Part shown: positions 32,706 through 44,653 of the stretch, one piece after another
Position numbering within the stretch: the stretch's first letter is position 1
How the letters are laid out: every line of letters starts with the position of its first letter
Assembly (NCBI GenBank): GCA_001566295.1
Contig: KQ964250.1
Coordinates: 992,001-1,056,000, forward strand
Length of the DNA: 64,000 nucleotides
Source of the DNA: Microdochium bolleyi
Lineage: Eukaryota > Ascomycota > Sordariomycetes > Xylariales > Microdochiaceae
Direction: 5' to 3'
The notes under the pieces: model-generated
Database searches by the model: none
Told to the model about the DNA's origin: nothing
The model's input: the letters and a program-made list of their open reading frames with translations, nothing else
Made by a program: the position numbers and the translations under genes

Positions 32706-33694
32706 GAATGGCCTGCATTCTTCACGCAGTCTGTATAGGTCAGCGTATCGTCCCTAGCGATAAAGGGTTGTGCGCCAGCCCCGTTTGGTTTCGTCCGTCC
32801 ATTTTAAAACGTTCTGGTTCTGCCTCTTCGATCGAAAGGATCTGGGCAGTGGCCACATCTTCACAAGATTCCCGCCGTGAGCATCAAAAGCGTGGACCTC
32901 GGCAACATTTACTCATTTCTCGTTACAAACATCGCGACGGCGTTAGTTCGGGGCCCTGCTCTTTATCTCTGATTCTACCACTTATGGGCAACATAGGCTG
33001 CATTTTTGGGGCACGGAAGCTTCAACATTCTTTTTCGAACTTGAATTTACTTCAATTTTATGTACGACTCGAATGATTTCTTAGCTATGCTCTATATCGA
33101 GTTATACCACAAAATCAATGCCACAAAATTCGGCAAATTGTCTCAATCAAAGTATCAAATGACCTACTTGCTCTCGGGGGACGTCGAGAGGCTCCATGAT
33201 CCATGGCATCTTGAAATACTCAAGTTACTCGTCCGGACTGGCTGCCCCACTCCCACGCGCTAGCGGCATGGGGACTTTCGATGTTTGGGGCGGAGGTGGC
33301 CCGCTAAAATCTTGAATTACCGCCTGTCGGGGACCCTGGCCTGCAAAGATTCTGCCGGCGATACTGACCATTCTTTTTTCTCCTCCCGACCTTGTCTCTC
33401 AATAACGGCAGTGTTCGACGTTTTCTTATTCAGCGATATCACTGAGCGGCGCGCGCGTTGTATATATACTGCTGAAAGCATACACAGCGACTGTCCCTTG
33501 CCCGTAATTCCTGCGACCATTGGCTCGGCAGCACTCGCCCATCCCCCACCCACACACTCTTTCCGCCATCCCGACGACACTCGTTCCGTTACCCAATTCT
33601 GCCAACGAAATCCTCCCGCAGCGGCAATAACGACATTCCGAGCCCCCTTCGCTTCTTGTCCTGATCCAGTAGGCCCGTAGCCGCTCTTCACAGC
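32706..33694. other. Intergenic region with AT-rich segment
   Basis: Bases 33020-33160 are clearly AT-rich relative to the surroundings. The remainder is promoter and leader for the G-patch gene downstream. No coding signal is seen. Confidence 0.4.
33459..33469 (+). promoter_or_regulatory. TATA-like element (TGTATATATAC)
   Basis: A perfect TATATATA core lies about 230 bp upstream of the TMA23-like start in otherwise GC-rich sequence. Fungal TATA boxes usually lie 40-120 bp upstream of initiation, so this fits a leader of about 110-190 nt. The assignment rests on sequence and distance only. Confidence 0.4.
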
Positions 33695-34531
33695 ATGGAC
33701 GCGCACGCCTACCTCACGGCCCAAGGGTGGCGTGGCACCGGCCACTCGCTGCACCCGGACAGCGACGAGACGGGACTGAAGCACCACCTCCTGATCAAGC
33801 GCAACGACGACGGGTCCGGCTTGGGGCTCAAGAAGAGCGAGCACAAGGCCTCGGCGTGGTGGCTGAACGCCTTCGACCAGGCGCTCAAGGGCATCGACGT
33901 GTCGAAGAAGGGCGACGGGATGAAGCAGACCCTCAAGGACGGCGGGGAGCTGGCCAAGATCACAACAAAGGGAATGGCCAAGTACACGGGCAGCAGGGGC
34001 CTGTATTACAGCTTTGTGAAGGGAGGGGTCATCGAGGGGAGTGTTGGGCAGAAGGGACAGATCCAGGCTGGGCTGACGCCGGGGTTGCTGGCGGGAGAGA
34101 AAAAGAAGGGCAAGAAGGAGAAGAAGACCAAGACGCAGCTCCTGACGCCGCCAGATAGCGGCGCCGCGACGCCCACGATGGAGGACGACGATGACAACAG
34201 CAGCAGCAGCGACAGCGATACTGATGCCAAGGGGCGGAGGAGGAGGAAAGCCGCCGCAAAGAAGGAGAACAAGCAGAAGGAAGCCGCTGAGAAGGCTGAG
34301 AGGCGTGCGCTGCGGGAGGCGAAGAGGGCGGGAAAGGCCAGCAACGGGTCCGCTACAGCAGTGAAGGACGACAGGAAGGCGCTTCGCAAGGCTGCCAAGA
34401 AGGCCGAGAAGAAGGCGGCCAAGGAGCTCGTCAAGGCGTCCGAGACGAAGGAGCAGCGCAGGGCGAGGAGAGATGTGCGGAGGAAGAGGAAAGAGGAGAA
34501 GAGGCGCGCGGCTGCGGCGAAGAAGGGTTGA
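33695..34531 (+). CDS. TMA23-like nucleolar G-patch protein, 278 aa
   Basis: Single exon. The N terminus MDAHAYLTAQGWRGTGHSLH with a downstream GSGLGLKKSEHK segment matches the degenerate G-patch of the yeast Tma23 family, followed by the WWLNAFDQALKGIDV block typical of it. The C-terminal half is a Lys/Arg/Ala/Glu-rich, largely helical and highly charged tail, as in nucleolar ribosome-biogenesis proteins. Tma23 associates with ribosomal particles and 40S assembly; G-patches usually activate DEAH helicases. Length is larger than the roughly 210-residue yeast protein because of the tail. It is convergent with THG1, only 121 bp between stops. Confidence 0.85.
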   Translation: MDAHAYLTAQGWRGTGHSLHPDSDETGLKHHLLIKRNDDGSGLGLKKSEHKASAWWLNAFDQALKGIDVSKKGDGMKQTLKDGGELAKITTKGMAKYTGSRGLYYSFVKGGVIEGSVGQKGQIQAGLTPGLLAGEKKKGKKEKKTKTQLLTPPDSGAATPTMEDDDDNSSSSDSDTDAKGRRRRKAAAKKENKQKEAAEKAERRALREAKRAGKASNGSATAVKDDRKALRKAAKKAEKKAAKELVKASETKEQRRARRDVRRKRKEEKRRAAAAKKG

Positions 34532-34652
34532 GCACTGCTGGCTGCCGAGACGCAACATTCAACACAAAGAGACAGGACGATCCCGCGAGACTTTGCAGGC
34601 CTACGGTTTTGCACAATCGATGCCAGCATCAACGACACTCCCTCTGCTAGTC

Positions 34653-35930
34653 TCAGGTCTGCTTGGGAATCTTGCCTGGCTTGTTCGACAGCAGCCACGG
34701 CCTCCTGTCCCAAAAGTCATCCTTGATGATGTCCAGGTGCTCGATGACGACCTTTGCCTTCGCCCTCCGCTTCTTCTCATTCTCTGCCTGGGTCTTGGAC
34801 TGCTGCAATGGCTCGCCCGAGTCTGCGTCCGGATGGCTTGCTGGCTGGGAGCCTGGCTCCACCAACTCATACTACACCAGCCTCGATTAGCAACACGAGC
34901 AACATGGCGGGTTTGCATCGGCAGGCAATGATGCTTTAGACCAAGACTCACATCACGGAAGAGGACACTGCCCTTCTTAAGCACCTCGGGCTCATTATTG
35001 TAGTTGATCTGGAAGCGGGAGAAGAGGATCTCGTTCTTGTCTTTGGACAGTGTGCCCTGGTTCGATAAGGCAATGGTCAGAAACGTCGACTCTGCGCCAT
35101 CATCATCCTTGCAATCATCGAGCACTTACCGCCAAAAACTTCTCAGCCTCTTTGGCTTCCATCCCGCCCAGTTGGATCAGGGACCAGAAAGTCGTGTTGT
35201 AGAGGTTGTTGATATGACCTGGGGAGCATTACTTGTCAACACCATTTGGGGTATCCCCACGCGCCATGCACGGCTGTATAGCACCTACAATCTGCTTGCC
35301 TCCAGCTCATGTAGTCACGGAGGTTCTGGACGCTCGGATAGCATACTGCTCGGCCGTCGAAGCTAGGCAAGGGCGGAGCCAAGGGCATGTCTGGGAAATA
35401 CGTGGACCACAGGTAGACGTAGTATGCAGTGAAAGTCGAGACTATCGTCGAAACCAGCTTGCTGCAATTTGAATTAGAACCCGTGCCGTCCAGCATAGCA
35501 TGGGCAAATATCAAACTTACCTTGCTCGCCTCTCGAACATGGTGCATGACTTGTGAAATACGAAGCTGACAAACAAGACTGGAAGTCAGTTTCATTCGTA
35601 ACATCAAACGCTGCGGACACCCACCTGAACTCGTCGCTGACACCATATGCGACGGTGATGTCTGTGACGTCCCCCATGACGGCCTTTGCAGCGGCGTTCA
35701 TCAGGTCGAGGGCCCGCCTGTCATTGGGCTTCTCGAATCCATACCGAGCACAGAGCTTGGTGAACCCCCTGCCGTCGATACGGACGACGATCCATGTATT
35801 GGGTAGCAGGATATCTGGCTGCTCAAAGTTCTTGACGTACTCAAATCTGTTCTTCGCCTTGTTGTAAGTGGGTGGAGGGGCAGGCTCGAGACCCTGGTTG
35901 GCAGAGTAAGACTTGCCTTGAGTTTGCCAT
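34653..35930 (-). CDS. THG1: tRNA-His guanylyltransferase, 288 aa, seven exons
   Basis: Exons: 35930-35917 (14 nt), 35846-35625, 35565-35521, 35461-35289, 35218-35130, 35056-34952 and 34871-34653. Introns are 70, 59, 59, 70, 73 and 80 bp, all frame-consistent. The first has a GC donor (GCAAGT) and an ACAG acceptor; using any GT donor nearby gives an immediate stop. The joined protein starts MANSRFEYVKNFEQ and has D29 in VVRIDGRGF plus D76 and E77 in AYGVSDEFSF. These are the metal-binding catalytic residues of Thg1. The blocks MSWRQADCHINNLYNTTFW and LSKDKNEILFSRF are also diagnostic. The enzyme adds G-1 in the 3'-5' direction to tRNA-His, needed for histidylation, and is essential in yeast. 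The C-terminal KKRRAKAKVVIEHLDIIKDDFW helix matches fungal orthologues. Confidence 0.94.
35847..35916 (-). other. GC-AG intron 1 of THG1
   Basis: Minus-strand donor GCAAGT at 35916-35911, acceptor CAG ending at 35847. It is the only arrangement that joins ATGGCAAACTCAAG to the ATTTGAGTAC exon in frame. GC donors with an otherwise perfect consensus are the commonest non-GT class in eukaryotes. Confidence 0.8.
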
Positions 35931-36407
35931 CTTCACGATATCTGTGCTGCGCGACGACACGGCAATCCTTTACGAGGGAGGGATGCTTATTTCGTCCCGA
36001 TAGAGATTATCTTGCCGCGGTTTGGAGGTAGAGTCATGCAAGGCACCAGTAGCCACTTTGACATCCTGGGGCTTGTAGTCGCAGCTTTTTCCTTGTGATG
36101 CGTGGGGCAACGCTGGAAGACACCAAGCACCGGCCCACCCCTGCAACAAATCCCCAGCAAGGGCGACCGCGCCGAAGTCCAAGCTTGTGAGCCGCAACCA
36201 AGATGTGTTTGCTCAGGTGCGAAGACCTCCAGAGACAAGCCCAGGCCGCCGAAAGATCCGAAAGAGCAATGTCCCGGTAGCACCATCCTGTCCACAGCAA
36301 TGCGCCCCAGCACACGCGACTGACTTCACAAAGCCTCCTGCTGAGGCGCCCGACTCTGCCCCAATGCAGCTCGCCCTCAGACACAACCACCACAAACAGC
36401 CACAACG
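35931..36407. promoter_or_regulatory. Shared divergent promoter of THG1 and SWD1
   Basis: The 477 bp between the two start codons must hold both promoters. No TATA box is obvious. GC-rich, TATA-less divergent promoters are usual for housekeeping genes in these fungi. Confidence 0.45.
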
Positions 36408-37898
36408 ATGAATCTCCTCCTCTCCGACGACTACCTGCTACAGGACTACCCTGAACACATCACCAACACGATTCGGTCTGGTCATACGACATGTCTGCGC
36501 TTCAGCCGGCGCGGCGACCTGCTCGCCTCTGGTCGTGGTGATGGCACTGTTGTCGTCTGGGACCTCGAGACCATGGGGGTTGCCCGGAAACTGCGAGGCC
36601 ACAAGGGCATCATTTCATCGCTGAGCTGGTCGCGATGCGGACGATACCTCTTGTCGGCGGGTCAGGACTGGCGAGCTGTGCTGTGGGACTTGCAAGACGG
36701 GACACGGTATCGGGAAGTTCGCTTCAGGGCGCCGCTCTACATCGCGGACTTGCATCCGTGGAACCAGTAAGTGTTCAGAAGTGGATTTTTGGATGGCAGA
36801 AGTATGCGTGAACGTCAACATTGACCAGTCTCCGTCCACTGTAGTCACCTCTTTGTCGCCTCAATGCTTGACGAGGCTCCGTGCCTCGTCGATGTCAGCG
36901 AACCGAATGACACCAAGTTCCCATTCCCCTCGGCGCCGAAGCGCGACAATAGCGATGCCGATGCTGCAACCAAAGAGAAGCACGCAAAGGAAGATGCGAA
37001 GCAAACCACGACTGCCGCGATCTGGAACCACACGGGCGATTACATCCTCGCGGGCACGAACAAGGGCAGACTCAACCTAGTCGACCCCAACACTCGCGAG
37101 ATTATCTGGTCCGAGAAGAAATACGGATCGACGATAACAACTCTACGGATCACTACCTCTGGGAGGGTGTTGCTGGTCAAGGCACAAGACAAGATCATAC
37201 GAACATTTCACATTCCGAACTTGACGGCGGACGATCTCGACCCAGACACGATGCATATGCCTCTTGAGCACAAATTCCAGGACATGGTGAACAACTCAAG
37301 TTGGAATCATGTCACGTTTAGTGCCACGGGCGAGTATGTGGCTGCACCCACGTACAGCAACCACGAGCTATACATCTGGGAGCGCGATCATGGCAGTCTG
37401 GTGCGCATGCTGGAAGGGCCCAAAGAGGAGTTGGGAGCGATCGAGTGGCATCCGCACCGACCGATGCTGGTGGGCTGCGGTATCGAAACCGGTCGCATCT
37501 ATATCTGGTCTGTCACGAGCCCGCAGCGGTGGTCTGCATTGGCGCCAGATTTCGCAGAGGTTGAGGAGAACGTCGAGTACATAGAGAAAGAGGATGAGTT
37601 CGACATCCACCCCCAGGAAGAAATCAACAAACGCAGGCTCGATGCCGAGGACGAGGACGTCGATGTATTGCAAGTTGACCAGGGTAGGGGCTATGGAGAT
37701 GAGGAGGACGGGCCAGCGTTCAGGATGCCAGTGCTGTACAGTCTGGGCGAGAGCGACAGTGAGGAAGAGTTTATCGCAGTGTCGGCTGGTACGGTACGCC
37801 GGCGGAGTGTCGACGAGGGTGCCGAGGCCGACGGTGCAGACAGTGACGCAAAGACGTCAGCCCCGAAGAAAGGGAGGGCCCGAGGTCGCAGGAAGTGA
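36408..37898 (+). CDS. SWD1: COMPASS subunit Swd1/RbBP5 orthologue, WD40, 470 aa
   Basis: Two exons, 36408-36766 and 36845-37898, joined by a 78 bp phase-2 intron (GTAAGT, TGTAG). The protein opens MNLLLSDDYLLQDYPEHITN and continues with WD40 repeats: LLASGRGDGTVVVWDL, IISSLSWSRCGRYLLSAGQDWRAVLWDL, NHHLFVASMLDEAPCLVDVS, AIWNHTGDYILAGTNKGRLNLVD, NHVTFSATGEYVAAPTYSNHELYIWE and AIEWHPHRPMLVGCGIETGRIYIW. The WAPDFAEVEENVEYIEKEDEFD-type segment after the propeller is characteristic of RbBP5/Swd1, which bridges the Set1 methyltransferase core and Bre2. The complex methylates histone H3 Lys4. The C-terminal tail is acidic then basic (KKGRARGRRK), suggesting nuclear targeting. Confidence 0.94.
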
Positions 37899-39183
37899 AA
37901 ACAAGGCCTGGAATGCAAAGCAATCGTCGCAGCAACGTTCAACGCAATCGAGAAGTGCTGACTGAACATGACATGCTGTCTTGGACTGGCAGCTTTGATG
38001 CCCACTTAGCAGCACAGTGTACATAGCCTACTTCCAGAACGGCCGCCACGCCCGGAGAGCTTCCCCTAGAGTCCAACCTAGGAATAGCTCGATCTTGGAA
38101 GGTTTGAGTCATCGGCAAAAGGCATAAAGCCCTGAATGTCACTGAAAGATCAATCAAGGGCCAATCAAATGTCAACTAGCGAAGCTGAAGGCTTGCGTGG
38201 AGCTCAGTCGCCAGTGCGACTCACCCTTGATGTCCTAATAGTCCCCAGTCGCGAATCTCAGATTGATGCAAGCAGCTCAAGGCCCTTCACATTACGTGAC
38301 ATTTGTTCCGTTCAGGGGTGACGCGACTGGAGGTCTGGGCCTGGTTTGCTGTCTTCAAGCACGAGAACGGGGCATTTTGCGCCGGTCAAACAAAATTCCG
38401 TGGACATTGGGCGCATTGATTGGCTCCTGCTCGCCCCTTCTCACCGTGCTAATCATGCGAGTGATGGCCCGTGCACTGCACGGACAGTAAGAGCACGTCG
38501 CTCGCACGATACGCCACGCCACTCCCCAGCAGGCAGGCACGCCCAGGAGCTGCACACGCACATAGCAGGATCTGAGATTTCCTCGACCCAGCCGCCTGAC
38601 GTGAACCACGCAACATCCGACCATCGACGTCGCCATCATCACCATCCGCGTCGGACACGCCTTCTCCCCGCGTCTTTGGTGTCCGACAATCTTCTCGACA
38701 CCCGAGATCGACTTTTCCGACGACTTTTGCCCGGCCTCGAGACGCGCGCGCTCAGGTTCCGGTGCCTTTCCGACCTTTCGTGGCCTTGGGCCAGGGTTGA
38801 CCACAAACCCTTTTCGCATCACGACGAGACGCATCACGACGCGCCTCGCTCCATCCGCAGCGACTTCGCCTGCATCCATTCACTGCCGCTCGCACCGCCA
38901 TCTGCGGCCCTGTTTTTCGGTCCTCCCGAGTTTGCGCGCGCGGCCGCTCTCACGCCGACCATTGCACCACGCACCACCACACGATATCCTCACCGCAAGC
39001 TCAGATAGTGTCGCGCTCGACCATCTGAATCCATCTATGCGCATGCATTGCTTTACCTTTTAATATCCCCAAAACATTCCTGTCGTGTGTTCCTCGTCGC
39101 GGCGAGTTCGTTTGCACGTGTACGCGTTGATCTCTGCACATTGCTAGGTCAAAGCGTGCTACGCGTCAATCACTCCAGCCAAG
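37899..39183. other. RPB1 promoter and long leader region
   Basis: The last 600 bp are pyrimidine-rich. A short ORF of eight codons (ATG 39037 to TAA 39063) lies 120 bp upstream of the RPB1 start; whether it is in the mRNA is unknown. The main start has strong context (CCAAGATGGCC). No tRNA or TATA box was found. Confidence 0.45.
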
Positions 39184-42100
39184 ATGGCCAACCTCGTCTT
39201 CGCGCACTCCGATGCGCCTCTCAAGACGGTGGAGGAGATCCAGTTCGGTCTCCTCTCGCCCGAAGAGATCAAGAACATGAGTGTCGCCCACATCATGTAC
39301 CCTGAGACCATGGACGAGACACGGACCAAGCCTCGCCAGAACGGTCTCAACGATCCCCGTCTGGGATCTGTGGATCGTGGCTTCAAGTGCGCGACGTGTC
39401 TCGAGAGTATAGCAGAGTGTCCTGGCCACTTTGGTCACATCGAGCTCGCAAAGCCCGTCTATCATCCTGGATTCATCAAGAAGGTCAAAAAGATCCTCGA
39501 GATGGTCTGCCACAACTGCAGCAAAGTCTTGGACGATAGAGTCAGTATACCCTGCTCGGTCCTTCACGGAACTTTTGTCTCAGAATCCTGAAGATGCTAA
39601 CCGCCTTGTGCTTTCTTTCACAACCACAGAGCTCGCCTGACTTCCTTGCCGCCGTCTCGAGCAGAGATCCGAAATCACGCTTTCAGCGCGTTTGGGAGTG
39701 CTGCAAGGGCAAGAACATCTGCAGCAACGAGACTCCGAAGGAAGACGAGCACGAGTACGAGCCTGGCAGCAAGCCGAAGCATGCTGGACATGGTGGATGT
39801 GGAAACTCTCAGCCTCAAGTTCGGCATAGTGCGCTGCAGCTGTGGGCTCACTACACGGTTCAGAACGATGAAGGCGCCAAGTCGAAGGACAAGCGCGCAA
39901 TTACGCCCGAAATGGCGCTTAACATTCTCAAGCACATCTCTGACGACGACCTGCGCGATATGGGTCTGAACAAGGACTACTCACGGCCTGAGTGGATGAT
40001 TCTGACCGTCCTCCCGGTTCCCCCTCCTCCGGTTCGCCCCAGTATCTCCATGGATGGTACTGGCCAGGGACTGCGCAACGAAGATGATTTGACCTACAAG
40101 CTTGGTGATATCATTCGCGCCAACGGAAATGTCAAGCAGGCCATTCAGGAGGGTTCTCCGGCGCATATTGCCTCCGAGTTCGAGCAGCTCCTGCAGTACC
40201 ACGTTGCCACTCTCATGGACAACGATATTGCTGGTCAGCCCCAAGCTCTGCAGAAGAGTGGCCGTCCTGTCAAGTCTGTGCGTGCTCGCCTCAAGGGCAA
40301 GGAGGGTCGTCTGCGTGGTAACTTGATGGGAAAGCGTGTCGACTTCTCAGCACGTACTGTCATCACTGGTGATGCCAATATTTCACTCGACGAAGTTGGT
40401 GTTCCGCGCAGTATTGCCAGGACACTGACCTACCCCGAGACGGTCACGCCCTACAATATCAGCAGACTGCATCAGCTTGTCCAGAACGGTCCCAACGAGC
40501 ACCCGGGTGCCAAGTACGTTATCCGCTCGGATGGCACACGCATTGACCTGAAGCACCACAAGCGCGCAGGCGCCATCAGTCTCGAGTATGGCTGGAAGGT
40601 CGAACGCCATCTTCAGGACGGTGATTATATCATCTTCAACCGTCAGCCGTCTCTGCACAAGGAGTCTATGATGGGTCACAGAGTCAGAGTCATGCCCTAC
40701 TCGACTTTCCGTCTTAACCTTTCGGTCACTTCACCTTACAACGCCGATTTCGATGGCGACGAGATGAACCTTCACGTCCCCCAGACGGAGGAGACTCGTG
40801 CCGAGGTCAAGGAGCTGTGCTTGGTTCCGCTCAACATTGTCTCGCCTCAGAGAAACGGTCCCTTGATGGGTATCGTGCAAGATACACTTGCCGGCGTCTA
40901 CAAGATGTGTCGTCGTGACGTCTTCATGACAAAGGAGCAGGTCATGAACATCATGCTGTGGGTGCCAGACTGGGATGGCGTGATTCCAAAGCCTGCCATT
41001 TACAAGCCCCGCCCGCGCTGGACAGGCAAGCAGATTGCCAGCCTGATTATTCCCCGCGAGATCAGCTTGTACACCAAGCCTGACCCGAAGAAGGACCCAC
41101 AGGGTGCTTGGTTCCCCAAGGCGGACGACGGAATCCTCATCCAGTCTGGCGAGCTGCTGTTTGGTCTCCTTACCAAGAAGAACGTTGGTGCTGCTAGTGG
41201 TGGTATCGTTCATCTCTGCTACAACGAGCTGGGTCCGGAAGGCGCCATGGCTTTCCTCAATGGTTGTCAGCGCGTTATCAACTACTGGCTGCTGCACAAC
41301 GGTTTCAGTATCGGTATTGGCGATACGATCCCTGATAAGGATACTATCATCAAGGTCCAAGAGCATATCGATGATCAGAAGAACGAGGTCGCCAGGTTCG
41401 TCGCGCTTGCCACGGCTGACAAACTTGAGCCCATGCCTGGTATGAACATCAGAGAGACGTTCGAGAGCAAGGTCTCAGCTGCGCTGAACTCCGCTCGTGA
41501 TAAGGCCGGTCGCTCCGCCGAAGACGGTCTCAAGGATCTCAACAACGCTGTCACAATGGCTCGTTCTGGTTCCAAGGGTTCTGCAATCAACATTTCGCAG
41601 ATGAGTGCCCTCGTCGGCCAGCAGATCGTGGAAGGCAAGCGTATTCCGTTTGGCTTCAAGTATCGCACACTTCCGCACTTCACCAAGGATGATTACTCTC
41701 CTGAGGCCCGTGGCTTCGTTGAGAATTCGTACCTTCGTGGATTGACGCCTTCCGAGTTTTACTTCCACGCCATGGCTGGTCGTGAAGGTCTCATCGATAC
41801 TGCTGTCAAGACAGCCGAGACTGGTTACATCCAACGACGTCTCGTCAAGGCTCTGGAAGATGTCAGTGCTAGGTACGATGGAACTGTTCGCAACTCCCTA
41901 GGTGATATTATCCAGTTCATCTATGGCGAGGACGGCCTTGACGCTATGTGCATCGAGAAGCAAACCATGGACCACTGGACCATCAGCGACTCCGAGTTCG
42001 AGAAGCGCTACCGCCTCGATGTGATGGAGAACACTCGCTCAGGCGCTCTGGACGCACTCGAGTACGGTCAGGACATCATTGGGGATCCCTCCGTCCAGGA

Positions 42101-44653
42101 AATGCTCGACAGTGAATTTGAGGCGCTTCAGGACGACCGTGAGCTGCTCCGTGGCATCAAGGATGGCGCTGAGAAGCTGGACACTGACTTCCAGCTGCCA
42201 CTCAACACTGGCCGTCTCATCGAGTCGGCCAAGAAGCTGCTGAAGGTGGATGGCACCAAGCGCAGCAACTTGCTGCCTCAAGATGTTGTCCCAGTCGTCA
42301 AGGAGATGCTCGACAGAATGATCGTCGTCCGTGGTTCGGATCCGTTGTCTCTCGAGGCCGACAAGAGTTCCAGTCTACTGTTCAAGGCTCTCCTGCGAGA
42401 ACGTCTGTGCTTCAAGCGTCTTGCTTGCATGCACCGTTTGGATAAGATGGCGCTCCGCCACGTTCTCGGAGAGCTCGAGAACCGCTGGTCCCGATCCATG
42501 GTCAACCCCGGCGAAATGGTTGGTGTCTTGGCTGCCCAGTCCATCGGAGAGCCCGCCACTCAGATGACCTTGAACACCTTCCATTTCACTGGTATCTCCT
42601 CTAAGAATGTCACTCTTGGTGTCCCGCGTCTTAAGGAAATTCTCAACGTCGCCAGCAACATCAAGACCCCGTCCATGATTGTGTTCAAGGATGGTGGCGC
42701 CGGGTCCAAGGAAGAGCTGTTCGGTCTTCGCAGTGTGGTGGAGCACACCAACCTGCGCTCAGTCACAGCTGTCACGGAGGTGCACTACGACCCTGACATC
42801 CAGTCAACTACCATTGACGAAGATATGGACATGGTCGAGTCGTACTTCCTCATTCCGGACGAGGCTCACGAGTCTATTGACAGACAGTCAAGATGGCTTC
42901 TTCGATTTGTTCTTGATCGCCAGAAGCTTCTTGATAAGGAGCTGACCGTTGAAGACGTCGCTCAACGTCTCAAGGAAGACTACGCTGCCGATCTTGCAGT
43001 CATTTACAGTGACAACAACGCTGCCGAGCAAGTCATTCGTGTCCGCTCGTTCGTGCAGGACAAGGATGGCGACGACAAGGCAATCGAGGACGATGTTATG
43101 CTCAAGCGTCTCTCCGACCACTTGCTCGAGAACTTGACGCTCCGTGGTGTGAAGGGAGTTGATCGTGCTTTCTTGACACCCGGCAAGAGAACAACTAAGA
43201 CGGAGGCTGGTGCCTTGGTGCAGGACGGTGGCAATCCGGACTGTGTCGAGTGGTTCCTGGACACACAGGGTACCTCTCTACGCCAGGTCTTGTGTTGCCC
43301 CGGAGTCGACCCCGTTCGCACTACCACCAACGACCTGTGGCAAGTTGTTGAGGTATTCGGTATTGAAGCTGCTCGTCTTGCTTTGCTTAACGAGTTGCGA
43401 AGAGTCTTGGCTTTCGATGGTTCCTATGTCAACGAAAGACACTTGGCACTGCTTGTTGATGTCATGACCTACCGTGGCAGTATCGCCGCCGTGACGCGTC
43501 ACGGTATCAACAGAGCTGACACTGGTGCGCTCATGCGTTGTTCATTCGAAGAGACGGTTGAGATTCTACTCGAGGCTGCCGCTACCGGCGAGCTGGATGA
43601 CTGCCGCGGTATCTCTGAGAATGTCATGCTCGGTCAGCTTGCTCCCATGGGTACGGGACACTTCAATGTCTTCCTTGACCCGAAGATGCTCGACACCGCA
43701 TTCGTGGACAACTCAAGAACCTTTATGCAAGGCATGTCCATGAAGGGCAACCAGGCAGAAGGTGCAGCAACGCCCTACGACACTGGCTCGCCTATGGCCG
43801 ACTCCGGCTATGGCTTGAGTCTGGCATCGCCGTCTATGGGCCTGGGCAACTTCTCGCCCATCGTGGCCGCTGGCTCAGACAACCCTGGACTTGGTACTGA
43901 TTATGGCGGCATCGGAGGCCTGAGCCCATACGGAGGTCGCAGCCCTGGAGCAACGAGCCCGTTCTCTGGAGGTGCCTCTCCCAGTTCGCCTTTCAGCAGC
44001 TACGGTGGCGGGTACTCTCCTTCCTCTCCTGGTGGAGCTTACTCGCCTACGTCGCCGCTCATTGGAGGCAACTATGCCAGCTCTCCTCGCTTCAGTCCCT
44101 CATCGCCATCGTTCTCGCCCAGCTCGCCTCAGTTTGGCGGCACGAGCCCGACCAGCCCGAGCTATAGCCCGACTTCTCCAAGCTACTCGCCCACCTCTCC
44201 AGCAGCGACATCTCCTCGGCACTACTCGCCGACGTCTCCGGCCATGAACTCCCCGACGTCGCCCAGCTACTCTCCCACGAGTCCCAGCTACAGCCCCACC
44301 TCGCCGAACCTGCACGGAGCGACCTCGCCATCGTACTCGCCAGTCTCACCGTCATACTCCCCTACCTCTCCCTCATACTCACCTACGAGCCCCAACTTCA
44401 GGGCTTCAGGCGGAGCTCAGCAGTCCCCGACCAGTCCTCAGTACTCCCCCACTGTAAGTGAACCATCAGAACTGCGGCGTCCTCATTGTAACCGTACTAA
44501 CAAGCTTGCGCAGTCTCCTCAGTGGTCTCCTAAGACTCCAGGCCCTGGTGGTAGTACTTCTCCCAAATAGTGAGTCGCCAACTTCTTCAGCGTTATCTGA
44601 GTTATGGACTGACCGAATATTGCAGCTCTCCCACTTCTCCCAAGAATGACTAG
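39184..44653 (+). CDS. RPB1: RNA polymerase II largest subunit RPB1, 1754 aa
   Basis: Four exons: 39184-39540, 39630-44453, 44514-44569 and 44626-44653. Introns are 89, 60 and 56 bp. The N-terminal zinc site is CATC...CPGHFGH (about 67-80). The active-site loop NADFDGDEMN, near residue 490, holds the three catalytic Mg-binding aspartates. The trigger loop region TLNTFHFTGISSKNVTLGVPRLKEI is near 1100. The C-terminal domain begins near 1560; it has only three perfect YSPTSPS heptads, with many YSPxSP-like and FSPSSP variants, typical of filamentous fungi. The last exons add SPQWSPKTPGPG and finish YSPTSPKND. CTD phosphorylation coordinates capping, splicing and termination. The gene is essential and single-copy in fungi. 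Confidence 0.97.
44454..44513 (+). other. 60 bp in-frame, stop-free intron in the RPB1 CTD
   Basis: Donor GTAAGT at 44454, CTAAC branch site near 44496, acceptor GCGCAG ending at 44513. Length is divisible by three and the intron has no in-frame stop, so unspliced mRNA would encode 20 extra residues (VSEPSELRRP...KLAQ) between two heptads. Confidence 0.75.

Noticed and set aside
33317..34558. 413-codon minus-strand ORF over the TMA23-like gene
   Set aside because: It is an antisense Leu/Arg-rich shadow of Lys/Glu codons. The plus strand has a recognised family.
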